From Flavobacterium sp. HBTb2-11-1 (GTDB lineage: Bacteria > Bacteroidota > Bacteroidia > Flavobacteriales > Flavobacteriaceae): a stretch of 64,000 nt of DNA. Where the stretch lies: the NCBI RefSeq assembly GCF_009826975.1, contig NZ_WUMO01000001.1:992001-1056000 (forward strand). The letters run 5' to 3'. The notes below the pieces were generated by a model, which was given only the letters and a program-made list of their open reading frames with translations, was not told where the DNA came from and did not search any database. Of this stretch, positions 62,652 through 64,000 are shown in pieces. A program made the translations under genes and the position numbers. The first letter of the stretch is position 1, and each line of letters begins with the position of its first letter.

Positions 62652-63227
62652 ATGGAAAATGAAGACAAAAAATCATTTTTGAAGCATTTAGATCTTCCAG
62701 AAAAAGAATTACAGGAGTTGTTGAGTATTGCACAATATGGTAAAATAGCTAAGGCAGGCTATTTTATTCGTGAAGGTCAAGTGCCTCGTAAAATGGCTTT
62801 TGTGGTAAAAGGTTTGTTTCGATATGTTTACACTCATGAAAACGGAAACGAATTCACTAAAAATATTATAGCCGAAGGGAATTTTATAAGTTCTTATTCG
62901 GCTATGATTTATAATACTCCTTCCTATTTTTCGATAGAAGCTTTAGAAGATTCCGAGATCTTGGAAATTGATTATTCAAGCTGGATCGAAATAAAAGAAA
63001 AAAATCCATTTTGGAATGTCTTTCTTCTTCAAATTCTTGAAAAAGCATTTTCTATAAAAGAAAAACGAGAAAGAGAACTGCTTCTTTTAGATGCTGAAAA
63101 GCGATATGAAATTTTTACTATTGAATTTCCTAATATCGAAAATCGTATTTCGCAGCAAATTATAGCTTCTTATTTAGGTATTCAGCCAGAATCTTTCAGC
63201 AGACTCAAAAGAAAAATTAAGACTTAA
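62652..63227 (+). CDS. Crp/Fnr-family transcriptional regulator
   Basis: This 191-residue protein has an N-terminal cyclic-nucleotide-binding-like domain (GYFIREGQVPRKMAFVVKGL, NIIAEGNFISSYSAMIYNTP, and EALEDSEILEIDY) and a C-terminal helix-turn-helix (RISQQIIASYLGIQPESFSRL). There are no cysteines for an Fnr-type cluster. The effector is unknown. It lies directly upstream of the SDR gene, a common regulator-target pairing in this family. Confidence 0.9.
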   Translation: MENEDKKSFLKHLDLPEKELQELLSIAQYGKIAKAGYFIREGQVPRKMAFVVKGLFRYVYTHENGNEFTKNIIAEGNFISSYSAMIYNTPSYFSIEALEDSEILEIDYSSWIEIKEKNPFWNVFLLQILEKAFSIKEKRERELLLLDAEKRYEIFTIEFPNIENRISQQIIASYLGIQPESFSRLKRKIKT

Positions 63228-63291
63228 CATAGGTCAATGTAACTCCATAGCAGGAGAACTATTTTTGATTTCTAATTTAAAAAATGAAATT

Positions 63292-64000
63292 ATGGAAATC
63301 TCAAATAATACTATTGTTATTACAGGAGGAAGCTCTGGTTTAGGATTTGAAATGTGCCAACAGTTTCTAGAAAAGGGCAATAACGTGATAACCTGTTCAC
63401 GTTCTTTGGAAAAGCTTGAAGAGGCCAAAAAGCGATTGCCCAATTTAGTCATTTACAAGTGTGACATTGCTCGGGAATTAGAATGCGAAGATTTTGCAGA
63501 ATGGCTTCGAATTAATTATCCTAAGGTCAATGTTTTAATTAACAATGCTGCGATTGTAAATAAAACTCATTTTGTAGAAGACCGATTTTCGTTAGAAAAA
63601 ATGAATGAAGAATTCTCGGTTAATCTAAATGCACCAATTCGTTTAATCAAGCTTTTGTATCCGATTTTAATCCAAAATCAAAATCCTAAAATCATAAATA
63701 TTACCACAGGATTGGTTTATGTTCCAAGAACAATTTACCCGTTTTATAATGCCACAAAATCGGGTCTACATTCTTTTACTCAAGTTTTAAGAGAACAGTT
63801 GAAAAAAGAAAAAATCAAGGTTATAGAAGTGTTATTTCCAGTAGTAGATACTCCTTGGCACAAAGGAAATGTTCCTAAAATTGCAATTTCACCTCAAGAT
63901 GCAGTCTCAGAAATGCTTGAAAGTATATCTCAAAATCGGACAGAAATAAGAATTGCAAAAGTAAAACTGCTTTATTTTCTTTTTAGAATAGCTCCTCGAT
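63292..64000 (+). CDS. Short-chain dehydrogenase/reductase (DltE-like), 3' end cut by window
   Basis: 236 residues are visible. The SDR signature VITGGSSGLGFEMC (glycine motif, residues 9-22) is followed by VLINNAAIVNKTHF (NNAG-like) and the catalytic YNATKSG (Tyr and Lys, with Thr/Ser in NITTGLVYVP). This is a classical NAD(P)-dependent SDR like DltE. It starts at the ATG at 63292; an ATG at 63284 lies in another frame. It is probably controlled by the Crp-family regulator upstream. Confidence 0.85.
   Translation, partial: MEISNNTIVITGGSSGLGFEMCQQFLEKGNNVITCSRSLEKLEEAKKRLPNLVIYKCDIARELECEDFAEWLRINYPKVNVLINNAAIVNKTHFVEDRFSLEKMNEEFSVNLNAPIRLIKLLYPILIQNQNPKIINITTGLVYVPRTIYPFYNATKSGLHSFTQVLREQLKKEKIKVIEVLFPVVDTPWHKGNVPKIAISPQDAVSEMLESISQNRTEIRIAKVKLLYFLFRIAPR

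Overview
The window is a chromosomal segment of a Flavobacteriia-type Bacteroidota, most like Flavobacterium. The support is AT-rich coding, TAnnTTTG-type -7 promoter boxes with no strong Shine-Dalgarno signals, many lipoproteins, TonB-dependent receptors with carboxypeptidase-like N-terminal domains, a type IX secretion C-terminal domain on a glycosidase, a TamB/TamL pair, GSCFA, DUF4136, DUF4230 and DUF2490 proteins, and abundant short intergenic repeats. I saw no integrase, transposase, CRISPR array or rRNA.

Region 1 (1-7.1 kb) is accessory. It opens with the N-terminal part of an exported actin-fold (ASKHA) protein. A small peptide-type island follows: a DUF6734/glycosyltransferase-like protein, a double-glycine leader peptide with an aromatic two-cysteine core, three tiny one-helix membrane proteins that share a G-x-I-x-G tail, and a CPBP-type intramembrane protease broken, or switched, at an A8 tract. 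Then come a ThuA-like lipoprotein, an AraC regulator, an NAD(P)-binding reductase and a DUF1772 protein.

Region 2 (7.1-14.9 kb) holds a very large exonuclease-RecQ-UvrD fusion protein, an initiator tRNA-fMet with its own terminator, and the GTPases Era and Der.

Region 3 (14.9-25.4 kb) is envelope biology: two TonB-receptor-type barrels, a DUF2490 protein, and an Rrf2 regulator followed by an unannotated 36-codon ORF ending Met-Met-Cys-Met-Cys-Trp that lies 48 nt before the second receptor. This Rrf2/leader/receptor unit looks like a sulfur-amino-acid-sensing or metal-related leader and is one of the best candidates for something undescribed. A minus-strand operon follows: M23 peptidase, MerR regulator, LemA and two TPM-domain proteins.

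Region 4 (25.4-42 kb) holds alaS, an ABC exporter, tandem RHS-like lipoproteins, a GSCFA protein, tamB-tamL (overlapping) and a DUF4230 protein.

Region 5 (42-64 kb) is mainly metabolism: aromatic amino acid hydroxylase, truncated haemoglobin, a T9SS-exported GH30 glycosidase with a ricin domain, ilvA, hutU, a PLP deaminase, a LysM glucosaminidase, hemL, D-lactate dehydrogenase, lysS, two tandem lipoproteins, lipB, a Crp-family regulator and an SDR enzyme cut by the window end.

The intergenic DNA is unusually structured. It carries two copies of a 100-bp element with 26-27-bp inverted ends, two other inverted-repeat elements, a hairpin cluster, 8-bp-phased NNNCTAAG arrays mostly in 3' flanks, and 7-bp-phased AATCTAA arrays that run up to start codons. 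None of these is explained by the genes.
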